From the NCBI GenBank assembly GCA_020848905.1, contig JADLHG010000087.1:1-33352 (forward strand): a DNA stretch of 33,352 nt, read 5' to 3'. How positions within the stretch are numbered: the first letter of the stretch is position 1; every line of letters begins with the position of its first letter. Position numbers and translations under genes: made by a program. Shown here in pieces: positions 14,510-22,478 of the stretch. The notes beneath the pieces were generated by a model that saw only the letters and a list, made by a program, of their open reading frames with translations, made no database searches and was not told where the DNA came from. This stretch comes from Deltaproteobacteria bacterium (GTDB taxonomy: Bacteria; Myxococcota_A; Polyangia; GCA-2747355; JADLHG01).

Positions 14510-16071
14510 CCGTGACGGCTCCGCACGCCTCGACCGAGCAGGCGCAGCATGGCCCGCGCCGCCTGGACCCCCGAGGCCGCGGCCAGCTCGGTGCCGATGC
14601 CGCGACCACCGGCTCCGTCGCCGCAAAGAAAGAGGCCCGGGACGGGGGTCTCGACGGAGAGGCGCGCCGAGCCCACCTGATCGGGAAACTGGCCGGTGCA
14701 AATGGCTCCGCAGTTGCTCTTGCCCATCCACGCGGCGACCTCCGGCACGGGGGTGAGCTCGGCGAAGAGGAGCTCGTCCTCGAGGCCGGGAAGGACGCGC
14801 GCCAGAGCGGCGAGCCCGCGCTCTTTCCACACCGCGGGCGGATCGAGCGGGCCTTCGCAGGTCGGTCCGTAGAGGCTGACCAGCAGCAGTTGCTGTCCCT
14901 CGGGGCCGAGGCTCGGGTCGTAGTTGGTCGGGCAGGGGGCGTACACGGCGAGCGGGTCCGAGGCGCGTCCGACGGCGATCTGGTCCACGGTGCGTCGCAT
15001 GAGGGGCAGGCTCAGGTCGGCCAGGGTGAGCCCTTCCATGGTCAGGCCGCCGATAAGGCACCCCTCCTCGACGAGCGGGCGCCGGAGGCCGAGCTTGAGC
15101 TGGTGCGCGTTGCCGGAGGGACGCGACGACCGCGCGCGCGCCACGTAGGGGGCGGGCAGCGCCGGTCCGTCGAGGAGCGGGAGGAGGTCCGCGGGGGCGA
15201 GGTTTGCGGCCACGACCGGGGCCGCGTACTCCCGGCCATCGTCGGTGGTCACGACGAGCTCGTGGCCCCCGTGCCGGACGCGCGTGGCGGGACGCGAGAC
15301 GACGAGCTCCCCTCCGCGCGCCACGACCTCGCCGAGGAGGGCGTGGATCAGGCTGTCCATCCCCCCTTCCACGTACGAGAGGCGGTAGCTCCAGAGCACG
15401 CCGCGGAGCGCACGCAGGGCCTCCCCCGCCGAGACCTGCCACGGGGGTAGCACGAAGAAGATGCTGGCGAGAAAGCTCAGCAGGAAATAGACGCCCGGGT
15501 GGTCGGTGTAGCGCCGCACGAAGGTCTCGAGGGTGCGCCGGTCCCAGAGGCGAAGCTCGGGCTCGGTGAGGGTGAAGACCTGAAAGACCAGGCGCGCGAG
15601 GTGCCGCCGCTCGCGCGCGGTGAGGCGCAGCGCGCGGACCAGCTCGAGGCCCGTGCGGGCGAGGCCCCGTCGGCGCGTGGGGGCCGTCAGCTCGAGAATG
15701 CCCCGCGAGCGGACGGGGATCGGGTGGGTCAGAAAGCGCGGGCGGGCGAGGCCGAGCGCGCGCAGCACCCGGCCGAGCGTCCCCTTCTCCCCGTGGGCGA
15801 TGAGGTGGCTCCCGGCGTCCAGCTTGAAGCCGTGCCGCTCGAAGGAGGCCAGAATGCCGCCCAGGCGGTCGTTCTTCTCGAGGAGGAGAACCCTGCGCCC
15901 GCGCTGCGCGAGGAGCGCCGCGGTGACGGCCCCGCCCACGCCGCTCCCCACCACGATGGCGTCGTAGCGCGCGCGGCTCCCGAGGGTTCGCGTCGGAGGA
16001 GAGGGGATCGGCGTGGCCCTCGGCCCGCGGTGCGGCGGGCAGGGGCGGCTCGTCTCGATGCGGCTCTCCAT
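14506..16071 (-). CDS. FAD-dependent oxidoreductase, CrtI/CRTISO/retinol-saturase-like
   Basis: 521 residues from the ATG at 16071 (weak ribosome site, no later start in frame). The Rossmann motif VVGSGVGGAVTAALLAQRGRRVLLLEK lies at about 40-66, after a Pro/Arg-rich tail. The central 'YVEGGMDSLIHALLGEVVARGGELV' and the C-terminal 'GLFLCGDGAGGRGIGTELAAASG' FAD site are the signature blocks of carotenoid desaturases, isomerases and saturases. The chain is of normal length. It is first of a coupled trio with a polyprenol-kinase-like protein and a UbiA prenyltransferase, so a hydrogenation or desaturation step on a prenyl chain is more likely than colour-carotenoid synthesis; no phytoene synthase is in the window. 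Bonds acted on are unknown. Confidence 0.85.
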   Translation of the reverse strand: MESRIETSRPCPPHRGPRATPIPSPPTRTLGSRARYDAIVVGSGVGGAVTAALLAQRGRRVLLLEKNDRLGGILASFERHGFKLDAGSHLIAHGEKGTLGRVLRALGLARPRFLTHPIPVRSRGILELTAPTRRRGLARTGLELVRALRLTARERRHLARLVFQVFTLTEPELRLWDRRTLETFVRRYTDHPGVYFLLSFLASIFFVLPPWQVSAGEALRALRGVLWSYRLSYVEGGMDSLIHALLGEVVARGGELVVSRPATRVRHGGHELVVTTDDGREYAAPVVAANLAPADLLPLLDGPALPAPYVARARSSRPSGNAHQLKLGLRRPLVEEGCLIGGLTMEGLTLADLSLPLMRRTVDQIAVGRASDPLAVYAPCPTNYDPSLGPEGQQLLLVSLYGPTCEGPLDPPAVWKERGLAALARVLPGLEDELLFAELTPVPEVAAWMGKSNCGAICTGQFPDQVGSARLSVETPVPGLFLCGDGAGGRGIGTELAAASGVQAARAMLRLLGRGVRSRHG

Positions 16072-16120
16072 GGAGAAAGGGACGAGCAATTCGTATGCCG
16101 AGCCGATACGATGCTGCCCC

Positions 16121-16156
16121 ATGAAACGTTCGATGAGACCTTCGATGAAACGCTCG
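16121..16156 (+). repeat. Triplicated 12-base unit with three in-frame ATG codons
   Basis: ATGAAACGTTCG, ATGAGACCTTCG and ATGAAACGCTCG follow each other at the start of the haem-lipoprotein gene, encoding MKRS-MRPS-MKRS. Each unit offers its own in-frame start. A change in copy number would keep the frame. Confidence 0.8.
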
Positions 16157-16738
16157 ATCATCTTCGCGCTGACGTGGACCTGCCTGCTGGCCGCCTCCGG
16201 ATGCAAGAAGGAAGCGCCCGCGCCCACGAGCCCGCCCGAGGGGGTGGCCCAGCCCGACTCCGTCCTGGTGCAGCGCGCGCAGGGGCTCGTGGGACAGCTC
16301 AAGCAGAAGCTGGTGGGTGCGCTCCAGCAGGCGCTCAAGACCGGTGGCCCGGTGCAGGCGATTAACGTCTGTCGCGATCAGGCGCCGGAGCTCGCGAAGG
16401 CGCTGGCCGCGCCGGGGGTGCGTCTCGGCCGCACGAGCGACAAGCTCCGCAACCCGAAGAACGCCCCGCAGGCCTGGCACAAGCCGCTCCTCGAGGAGCT
16501 CTCGAAGGTGCCGGCCAAGCCGCCCGCGCACCGGACGGCGAAGCTGGCCGACGGGAGCTTCGGCTACGCGGAGCCGCTCTACGTGCAGCCCCTCTGCCTG
16601 AGCTGCCACGGGGCGAAGCTCGCCCCGGAGGTCGCGGCGGTGCTGAAGGAGAAGTACCCGGAGGATCAGGCCACCGGCTACGCGGAGGGGCAGTTCCGCG
16701 GCATCGTGTGGGTCAGGCTGGAACGCACCGCGCGGTGA
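16121..16738 (+). CDS. DUF3365 (Tll0287-like) haem-binding lipoprotein
   Basis: 205 residues if the first of three in-frame ATGs (16121, 16133, 16145) is used. The signal peptide ends in AASGC, a lipobox, followed by KKEAPAPTSPP linker. The body matches DUF3365: 'AINVCRDQAPELAKALAAPGVRLGRTSDKLRNPKNAPQAWHKPLLEEL', then CLSCHG, a CxxCH c-type haem site near residue 168, and 'GYAEGQFRGIVWVRLER' at the end. These are periplasmic sensor-like or electron-transfer proteins with one haem. The gene is divergent from the FAD oxidoreductase with only 49 bases between the starts, so the two probably share regulation. Partner proteins are unknown. Confidence 0.85.
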   Translation: MKRSMRPSMKRSIIFALTWTCLLAASGCKKEAPAPTSPPEGVAQPDSVLVQRAQGLVGQLKQKLVGALQQALKTGGPVQAINVCRDQAPELAKALAAPGVRLGRTSDKLRNPKNAPQAWHKPLLEELSKVPAKPPAHRTAKLADGSFGYAEPLYVQPLCLSCHGAKLAPEVAAVLKEKYPEDQATGYAEGQFRGIVWVRLERTAR

Positions 16739-16769
16739 GGGGGCGCGCAGCGTCCGCCGCGGACGCTCA

Positions 16770-17786
16770 TTAGGGGACGGCGAAGATCCTGAGGTAGTCG
16801 AGCGTGACCGAGCGGCCCGCGACGGAGAAGCCCGCCGTCCCGGCCGTCATGGCGCTGCCGCCGTGCGAGAGGCTCAGGTGCAGCACGCTCCCGTCGGCGG
16901 AGAGGAGCCGGCAGACGTGACCGCTCGCGCCGTAGTAGCTCTGGAGGAGCAGCACGGTCCCCGGCGTGGCGGGCAGCACCGCGCTCGTGTTCCACGTCCC
17001 CGTGCTCCCTCCGCTGGCGAAGCCGAGGTAGCTGTGCAGCGTCGGGCGGGGGTTATAGGTGGAGGACTGCCAGAGCTCGCAGACGCGGGCCTGGGTCCCG
17101 GAGAGCGCGGCGCGGAGGGAGACCGCCCAGTCGGTGGGATTCGTGGTGGCGCCGAGGGTGACCTTCGCCTCTACGAGGTAGTTGCCGTTCGTGAGCGTGG
17201 GCGGGAGCTGCTTGTAGATCAGGCTCGACCCCGCGGCGAGCGTCACCTGCCCGCAGCTCCACTGGTGCGAACCTCCAAGGGTGAAGAGGGTGGGGCTCGG
17301 TCCGTCGGCGTGGAAGTCGTTCGCGACCGCCAGGGTGTCGCACCGCGTGGGCCACGGGTCCGCCGACCGGAGCAGCCCGTCACAGTCTCCGTCCTGCGCG
17401 GCCATGCTCGCGCACTGCCCGTTCTGCTGGGCGCAGCTCGGAGCCACGTTGACGGTTGGTGGCGGGCCGCAGGGCGGGGCGCTGTCGGGGCGGCTGTCGG
17501 CGCGCAGGAGGTCGGGGCGCGCATCGGCGCGTCGCAGGTCGGCGCGGGGGCCGTCGCGTACGGCGCGGTCGCGCGAGGCCCCGCCATCGGGCGGTGGCAC
17601 GATCGACTCACCGGAGCCTGGCGTTCCGTCAGGGGGGCCGTCGGGGGGACGCTGGCCGTCCACGAACCCCGCGTCGATGGGCAGCGGGCCGTCGGGGCCC
17701 GGAGCGAGGGCGTCGCCATTTTGAACCGACGTACGCACGCAGCCGACGAAACCGAGGAGGAGCAGGACGAGCCAGGCGTGGCGCAT
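16770..17786 (-). CDS. Lipoprotein with lectin-like C-terminal domain
   Basis: 338 residues. The signal peptide ends FVGC; residues about 20-105 are a Gly/Pro/Asp linker with a repeating Arg-Ala-Asp-Leu pattern (RADLRRADARPDLLRADSRPD), typical of myxobacterial lipoproteins that reach across the envelope. A Cys-containing segment 'CAQQNGQCASMAAQDGDCDGLL' follows, then a beta-rich domain of about 190 residues ('GSSLIYKQLPPTLTNGNYLVEAKVTLG ... VTLDYLRIFAVP') that looks like a concanavalin/LamG-type jelly roll. No enzymatic residues are recognised; carbohydrate binding is a guess from the fold pattern. It converges on the haem-lipoprotein gene with 31 bases between. Confidence 0.75.
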   Translation of the reverse strand: MRHAWLVLLLLGFVGCVRTSVQNGDALAPGPDGPLPIDAGFVDGQRPPDGPPDGTPGSGESIVPPPDGGASRDRAVRDGPRADLRRADARPDLLRADSRPDSAPPCGPPPTVNVAPSCAQQNGQCASMAAQDGDCDGLLRSADPWPTRCDTLAVANDFHADGPSPTLFTLGGSHQWSCGQVTLAAGSSLIYKQLPPTLTNGNYLVEAKVTLGATTNPTDWAVSLRAALSGTQARVCELWQSSTYNPRPTLHSYLGFASGGSTGTWNTSAVLPATPGTVLLLQSYYGASGHVCRLLSADGSVLHLSLSHGGSAMTAGTAGFSVAGRSVTLDYLRIFAVP

Positions 17787-17844
17787 AGGATCCCATCGTA
17801 GCGCACCGTCGGTCCGAGGGGAAACGCGTCGCGGGGGTGGGGCG

Positions 17845-17850
17845 TATACT
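17845..17850 (+). promoter_or_regulatory. Candidate -10 box of the metalloprotease-like gene
   Basis: TATACT, five of six consensus matches, would start transcription near 17857, about 24 bases before the ATG at 17881. No good -35 is present at 16-18 bases. Confidence 0.25.
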
Positions 17851-17880
17851 CAGGGTCCCACTAGCCTAAGGAGGACTCGC

Positions 17881-19323
17881 ATGCGCCCAGCCCGATCGTC
17901 GATCCTCGTTCTCCTGGCGCTGAGTTTCACCGCGCCTGCGGCCTGCAAGTCGAACAGCGCGAGCACCGACGGAGGCGCGGCCTCGGATGGAGGGGGGACA
18001 ACCGGCGGCGACCGAGGGGTGGAGCCGGACTTCGGGCCCGGCACGAGCGTGATCGATCAGCTCTCCCCCGAGGCGCAGCGGTACTTCCAGGAGCTGGCCA
18101 AGCTCCAGGCGGGAGAGGCGGCGGACCTGGACGGGGACGGCACGCCCGAGGCCAAGCTGACGAAGAACGCGACGGGGGGGCGCCGGCTGGAGGTGGACTG
18201 GAACGGGGACGGCACGCCCGAGTACGTCTCGGACAAGGAGCCGGGCAAGAGCGGGAGCCTGACCGTGGATGCGAACGAGGACGGGCAGATCGACGTCAAG
18301 ATCCAGGGGACGGTCGGGCCGCTCGCCCGCACGATAGAGCGGGACACGAACTTCAACGGCAAGATGGACCGGCGCTGGCGCGAGACCTACGACGTGGGCG
18401 CGGGGACCGTGCGGCTCGTGATCGAGAGCGATCCCGAGGAAGACGGCACCTTCACGCAGCTCTCCGACACGACGCTGCCCGTCAGCCTGGCGCAGGGGAC
18501 CAAGTGTGACGGACAGGCCGGGTTTCCCTCGAACCGCGGCGACCCTGCCGATTCGGTGGGTGCGATGCGCATCCCGACCGACGGTGGGGGAGGACGCTGC
18601 ACGGCGGCCCAGGCCAAGCGGATCGCCAAGGCCCTCGGTTGCGCGGTCGGCAAGGGCCTGCTCTGCCTGACGGCCACCAATCGGGAGCTGGCGGACCAGC
18701 TCACGGAGCAGCTCGCGGACGGGTCGCTCGTCGTGGGGTGCGGGAACACTTGCTCGGGGTCCGACGCGAACACGGAGCACTATCCGTCGTGGTCCCCGTT
18801 CACGCCGCGCATGAACCTGAACGACTCCCACGTGAGCGGGATGACCGACGACGAGCTCTGCAGCGTGGTGCTGCACGAGCTCCTCCACTGGGCGGGGCAG
18901 GGGCTCGACCCGAATCACGACCAGGGGACCGATCGCCTCTATGCCTGCGGGCGATACTGCGGCGGCTGCACCACGCGCGGCCCGGCGGGCGCCTTCAAGA
19001 GCAAGAACGTGGACTGCGCGGTCTGCGCCTCGACGGCCGACAAGAAGAAGCAGTGCGGGACGAAGGAGAAGCTGGCCAATATGCCCTGCCCGCCGGCCTA
19101 CACGCTGTGCCACAAGAGCTTTACCAACGCGGCCTGTGAGGTCTGCAAGGGCTGGCGCTTCGAGGCCTGCGATGACACGGCGCTGCCCGATCCGCCGCAG
19201 ACCTTCAAGTGCTGCGAGACCTGTCCGAGCGGCTTCACGATGAACGACAAGCCGTGCGCGGGGGGCGCTACGACGCAGAACGATCAGTGCGGGGGCGGTA
19301 CGAAGCCCCCCTTCTGCCCCTGA
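17881..19323 (+). CDS. Ca-loop lipoprotein with HELLH metalloprotease-like motif and Cys-rich tail
   Basis: 480 residues; AAGGAGG precedes the ATG. Lipobox at Cys22, then a Gly/Asp linker. Five calcium-loop-like segments: DLDGDGTPE (82), DWNGDGTPE (106), DANEDGQID (130), DTNFNGKMD (155) and DPEEDGTFT (184). The domain at about 290-350 has H332ELLH336, the zinc-metalloprotease core HExxH, followed by WAGQGLDPNH with Gly339 and His346; the spacing to the last His differs from the metzincin HExxHxxGxxH. The final 130 residues hold about 19 cysteines, probably disulfide-bonded. A secreted, lipid-anchored zinc protease with calcium-stabilised stalk is the best reading, but no family is recognised and activity is unproven. 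Confidence 0.8.
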   Translation: MRPARSSILVLLALSFTAPAACKSNSASTDGGAASDGGGTTGGDRGVEPDFGPGTSVIDQLSPEAQRYFQELAKLQAGEAADLDGDGTPEAKLTKNATGGRRLEVDWNGDGTPEYVSDKEPGKSGSLTVDANEDGQIDVKIQGTVGPLARTIERDTNFNGKMDRRWRETYDVGAGTVRLVIESDPEEDGTFTQLSDTTLPVSLAQGTKCDGQAGFPSNRGDPADSVGAMRIPTDGGGGRCTAAQAKRIAKALGCAVGKGLLCLTATNRELADQLTEQLADGSLVVGCGNTCSGSDANTEHYPSWSPFTPRMNLNDSHVSGMTDDELCSVVLHELLHWAGQGLDPNHDQGTDRLYACGRYCGGCTTRGPAGAFKSKNVDCAVCASTADKKKQCGTKEKLANMPCPPAYTLCHKSFTNAACEVCKGWRFEACDDTALPDPPQTFKCCETCPSGFTMNDKPCAGGATTQNDQCGGGTKPPFCP

Positions 19324-19380
19324 CGGGTATTCGCTCCTCGGCCTGTCGTGTCGACCGTACCGATCGACAAGTCCGTCAGG
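19319..19380. terminator. Nested inverted repeats between convergent genes
   Basis: The outer stem CCTGACGG (19319-19326) / CCGTCAGG (19373-19380) is perfect and includes both stop codons; the inner stem is TGTCGA (19349-19354) / TCGACA (19364-19369). It can serve as a terminator for both converging genes. Confidence 0.45.
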
Positions 19381-20032
19381 TCTTCGCGCGCTCGAAGTGC
19401 ACCACGTCGACCAGCACGGTGGCGGCGAAGGCGAGCGTCTTGAGCGAGGGATCGCTCAGGTTCGCCAGGTCGACGCCGAAGTTGTCGGCGTCGGAGAACG
19501 CCTCCTTGAGCAGCCCGCTCCAGCGCTTGCAGATGACCCCCTGGACCTCGTTGCCCTGGCGGATCTCGAAGGTCCACGGCTTCCAGACCGGCCCGAAGAG
19601 CTGGCCGACCACCTGGCCCTGCGCGTCCTGGAGGTCATAGATGCGTCGCACCCAGCTCCAGCGCTTCTGAATCGCGCCCAGCAGCTCGCCGTCGGCGGCG
19701 CGCACCTCGAGCCGATGGAAGACGAAGCGAAATGGCCGCTTGAGCTCCAGCACGACCTCCTCGGTGCCGAGATCGCTGACCTGCGCCGAGAACGGACGGA
19801 AGGGCCCCAGTAGAAGCCGCCTCAGGAGCGACCCGACGCCCTCGCCGAGCTCGCGCACGCGCAGCACCGCCACCCCGTGGTCGTCGAAGACGTCGTAGGA
19901 GTTCTTCATCTCGAGGCTGAACAGGATCTCTGACCACCTCTTGCGCTGGCGCACCGTCAGTTTCTGGTAGGCCGCGAAGCGGGTGGCCAGCTGCTGCGGG
20001 CCGCTCTTGACCAAGGCGTGCGTCGAGTTCAC
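19376..20032 (-). CDS. Phospholipid-scramblase-family protein
   Basis: 218 residues, no signal peptide. The pattern of the Scramblase/LOR beta-barrel family is clear: 'SLEMKNSYDVFDDHGVAVLRVREL', then 'VVLELKRPFRFVFHRLEVRAADGELLGAIQKRW', 'YDLQDAQGQVVGQLFGP', and a hydrophobic C-terminal helix 'PSLKTLAFAATVLVDVVHFER' that fills the barrel in scramblase models. Bacterial members are mostly uncharacterised; lipid scrambling is not established for them. It lies 75 bases downstream of a small secreted-protein gene on the same strand and may be co-transcribed with it. Confidence 0.85.
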   Translation of the reverse strand: MNSTHALVKSGPQQLATRFAAYQKLTVRQRKRWSEILFSLEMKNSYDVFDDHGVAVLRVRELGEGVGSLLRRLLLGPFRPFSAQVSDLGTEEVVLELKRPFRFVFHRLEVRAADGELLGAIQKRWSWVRRIYDLQDAQGQVVGQLFGPVWKPWTFEIRQGNEVQGVICKRWSGLLKEAFSDADNFGVDLANLSDPSLKTLAFAATVLVDVVHFERAKT

Positions 20033-20107
20033 GTTCGTCCTCCCCGGGGTGCGAGGAGCATACTCGATGTCGGGGGTCCGGCGGCGGGGCGAGAGATGAG
20101 GACGGGG

Positions 20108-20638
20108 TCAGCGGGCCGGTTGCTCCGCGCGACCGAAATAGAACGTCGCCGCGTACTCGCGGGAGATCTCCGGCAGCACGAGGATCAACGGGACAGTCAG
20201 GCCGACGAGGGCCGCAGAGCCCGCGCGGGAGGCCCCCATCAGCGGCTCATTCTGTCGCGACTCGAGGCCGATGCCCGCGGCCAGCCGAAGGCTCGTATCC
20301 TCCGTCAGCTCGAGCGCACCGAGCTTCGCCAGGAGGCCCGAGAGACGTGGCCGCAGTTTCTTTCCGTCCTGCGGCTGGCGGGTGGGCTCGAACACGCCCG
20401 CCCGCAGGAACCCGTGAACCAGGGTGTCCGAGCTGCTCCTCACGCCACGGATGAAGAGCGCCGAGCCGCCGTTACGTCGCGTCACGCCGACGTCGAGCCC
20501 GAGGCCCTGGGTGAAGATCCCGACGCGCACGCCGAGCACGAACTCTCTGGGAGGCTTCGCGGCCCGCGCGGTGGAGGATGCCGTTATGCAAAGAGCGAGG
20601 AGGGCCGTAGCGGCCACGACGGTTCTGGAGGTCGTCAT
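20108..20638 (-). CDS. Secreted protein of unknown function, possibly a small outer-membrane barrel
   Basis: 176 residues. The N-terminus is a typical Sec signal ending in STARA. The rest has alternating strands ('REFVLGVRVGIFTQGLGLDVGVTRR', 'SALFIRGVRS', 'LRLAAGIGLES', 'REYAATFYFGR') with a hydrophobic 'AALVGLTVPLILVLPE' stretch, which fits a small beta-barrel but is not decisive. No cysteine or known motif in the mature part. No clear ribosome site precedes the ATG. I do not recognise the family. Confidence 0.65.
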   Translation of the reverse strand: MTTSRTVVAATALLALCITASSTARAAKPPREFVLGVRVGIFTQGLGLDVGVTRRNGGSALFIRGVRSSSDTLVHGFLRAGVFEPTRQPQDGKKLRPRLSGLLAKLGALELTEDTSLRLAAGIGLESRQNEPLMGASRAGSAALVGLTVPLILVLPEISREYAATFYFGRAEQPAR

Positions 20639-20971
20639 GGCTGGCCACGAATGCAGACGTCGTACCAGACCGAGGCGGCTCGCAGATCACTGCAACATTC
20701 CGGTTGCACCCGGCGCGGAACTGACGGCCCCGGCTTCCCCCGGGGAGCTCGTGTTCCGCGGTGCGAGCCTGCCGCGTCGCGTCTGACAAGTGTCGGATTA
20801 AGATAGAATAATCGTCGCTGACGCGACGGTCGAGGGTTCCCGCGACAGGTGTGGCGGGTCAAGGCGCCTGCCCCGTCGGAAACCGGAGGCAGGCTCTGGC
20901 AGCGGTCGCCGCTCGCCGATCGCGCACGGGCCGAGCGGTCCTCTGACGAGCCCCGTCCCCGATCACGGTCT
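20639..20971. other. 333-base intergenic region
   Basis: No gene seen. It holds a dyad TGCAAC-N6-GTTGCA (20691-20708), a sigma54-like sequence close to the next start (20652-20667), an AT-rich patch near 20796-20812 and a short hairpin CGTCGC-TGAC-GCGACG (20813-20828) that may end transcription from the upstream gene or belong to the promoter. Confidence 0.5.
20691..20708. promoter_or_regulatory. Candidate operator dyad TGCAAC-N6-GTTGCA
   Basis: Perfect 6-base half sites with a 6-base centre, 53 bases before the ATG at 20638, the place expected for a regulator of the small secreted-protein gene. Confidence 0.35.
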
Positions 20972-22294
20972 TCAGGGGTTTCGACGCAGGGCCTCGTGGA
21001 GCAGCTTCAGCGTGGCGGTGGGGTACGTACGGTAGTTGCTGTTCAGCTCGAGAGCGCTCGCGCGCTGCGTGGTCGCCGCCCATAGGCCGAGCGCCTCCCA
21101 GTCCGCGCCCAGCACCTGCGGCGGCGCCGAGCCGTACCAGAGAGGGGGCCCCGCGAGGCGCTGCACCGTCAAGAACGCCTCCCGCGCGGCGCCGAGGGTA
21201 CCCGGCTTCTCCAGCTCGGGCGCGCCGAGCACGCCCCGCGACCCGAGGACACGACGAGCCTCCGCGTGCACGCCGAGGGTGAAGGTGCCGTAGGCGCCGC
21301 CCTTGGCGCCATCCTCGACCACACCGCGTTCGAAGCGCCCGACGATCTTTCCGCCGCTCTCCACGCGCACGATCTCCTCGTAGAGCGTCACCGGCAGCCG
21401 CGAGGGAGTACGTACGAAGTGACGAGCGTGGGCGCGCAAGGCCTCGCGTAGCGCGTCCTGATCCGCGTGAACGAAGCCCATGTGCTCCCCGTCCACGACG
21501 TGGCGCTGATCCAGGTAGCTCGTCCCCGCGCCGTCCACGCCGGGATCGGCGACGAAGGCATTCCAGAGGCGCTCCCTCGGCGGCGGGCTGTCCTCGCGGT
21601 AGACCTGCCGGTTCATGGGCTGCGGTTCGGAGAGCATGCCGTGGGTCACGACCACCGTTCCGAGGGCGGGATGCTCGTCGAGGGTGGGGCCCGCGCCACC
21701 GGAACGCCTGGCGCCGGCGAGGTCCTTCAGCAGGCGCTCGTACGCTTGGCGAAGAAGGGGGTGCCAGAACGGCGGAACCGAGCCACCGACCACCCCGATG
21801 CCGTTCGGTCGCACGAGAGTCTTGGCCCAGCCCGGCGCGTGCGTGCCGGTGAGCACCGCCAGTTCGGCGCAAAGGCCTTCGCGCTGCGCCCAGTCGAGCT
21901 CCGCGAAGAGGTGGTCCACGACAGTCTGATCCAGTCGCTCGCCCGACGCGGGCTGGAGGCGGGCCCAGGCGAGCCCTTCGCGGACCTCGGTCTTGCCGCC
22001 GAGCCCCGGCAGGCCATCCCCACCCTCCTCGTTGATCACGTAGCTGCGGAGGAGAGGCGCACCGTTCACCGTGCGGAGCGAGGCCGCCGGGTGACCGAGG
22101 ACGGTCAGGCCGCGACAGGGAGCCTTCGGGCCCGGCGCGGCACCGTCGGCGCTCGCTCGGTCGCGCGGAGGGCCAGCGTCGGTCGGCCTGCCATCGTTGG
22201 GGCTCGCTCCCCCGTCCCCGAGGCGAGGCGGCGAGACGATCAGGCTGCACCCTACGAGTAGGCTGAGAACCACGAGGCCGGCGGGGGAACGCAT
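20972..22294 (-). CDS. Lipoprotein with TIM-barrel-like domain
   Basis: 440 residues. The signal peptide ends LVGC, then a Gly/Asp/Pro linker to about residue 58. The body starts with strands and helices arranged like a glycoside-hydrolase TIM barrel: 'TEVREGLAWARLQPASGERLDQTVVDHLFAELDWAQREGLCAELAVLTGTHAPGWAK', with later 'TVVVTHGMLSEPQPMNR' and 'LPVTLYEEIVRVESGG' at the places of strands 4-7. The usual Asn-Glu-Pro acid/base signature is not obvious, so catalytic competence is uncertain. It is flanked by other lipid-anchored carbohydrate-type proteins. The family assignment is tentative. Confidence 0.65.
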   Translation of the reverse strand: MRSPAGLVVLSLLVGCSLIVSPPRLGDGGASPNDGRPTDAGPPRDRASADGAAPGPKAPCRGLTVLGHPAASLRTVNGAPLLRSYVINEEGGDGLPGLGGKTEVREGLAWARLQPASGERLDQTVVDHLFAELDWAQREGLCAELAVLTGTHAPGWAKTLVRPNGIGVVGGSVPPFWHPLLRQAYERLLKDLAGARRSGGAGPTLDEHPALGTVVVTHGMLSEPQPMNRQVYREDSPPPRERLWNAFVADPGVDGAGTSYLDQRHVVDGEHMGFVHADQDALREALRAHARHFVRTPSRLPVTLYEEIVRVESGGKIVGRFERGVVEDGAKGGAYGTFTLGVHAEARRVLGSRGVLGAPELEKPGTLGAAREAFLTVQRLAGPPLWYGSAPPQVLGADWEALGLWAATTQRASALELNSNYRTYPTATLKLLHEALRRNP

Positions 22295-22427
22295 GCGCAA
22301 GTGCGATTCTAGCACCGACGTTCTCCTGGGGACTAAGAGGCTAGCCGGTGTATCGGCGTGCCATACAGTCGCCGGGCCAAGAGACGGCCGCTCCCGCCAA
22401 TTCTCGCAGCCTGACTCGCGCGGCTCC

Positions 22428-22444
22428 CGGCCCTCGTCTTGCAT
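22428..22444 (+). promoter_or_regulatory. Possible sigma54-like promoter of the secreted-protein gene at 22479
   Basis: CGGCCCT, four bases, TTGCAT: perfect -12 element, -24 element with three mismatches, correct GG/GC spacing. The start near 22454 leaves 25 bases to the ATG at 22479, with GGAG in between. Confidence 0.35.
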
Positions 22445-22478
22445 TTCACGCGGTCGTGGAATGCTGGAGCAACTGCCG

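Noticed and set aside
16085-16100. Sigma54-like CGGCATA-N4-TTGCT before the FAD oxidoreductase
   Set aside because: It would start transcription only about three bases before the ATG at 16071 and has three mismatches in the -24 part; no later start codon exists to fit it.
20783-20812. Plus-strand CTGACA with AT-rich TAGAAT/AATAAT
   Set aside because: Spacing is 15 or 18 and no plus-strand gene follows for more than 1.6 kb.
22350-22365. Perfect TGGCACG on the minus strand before the TIM-barrel-like lipoprotein
   Set aside because: The -12 half reads TACAC instead of TTGC, so the essential GC is missing.
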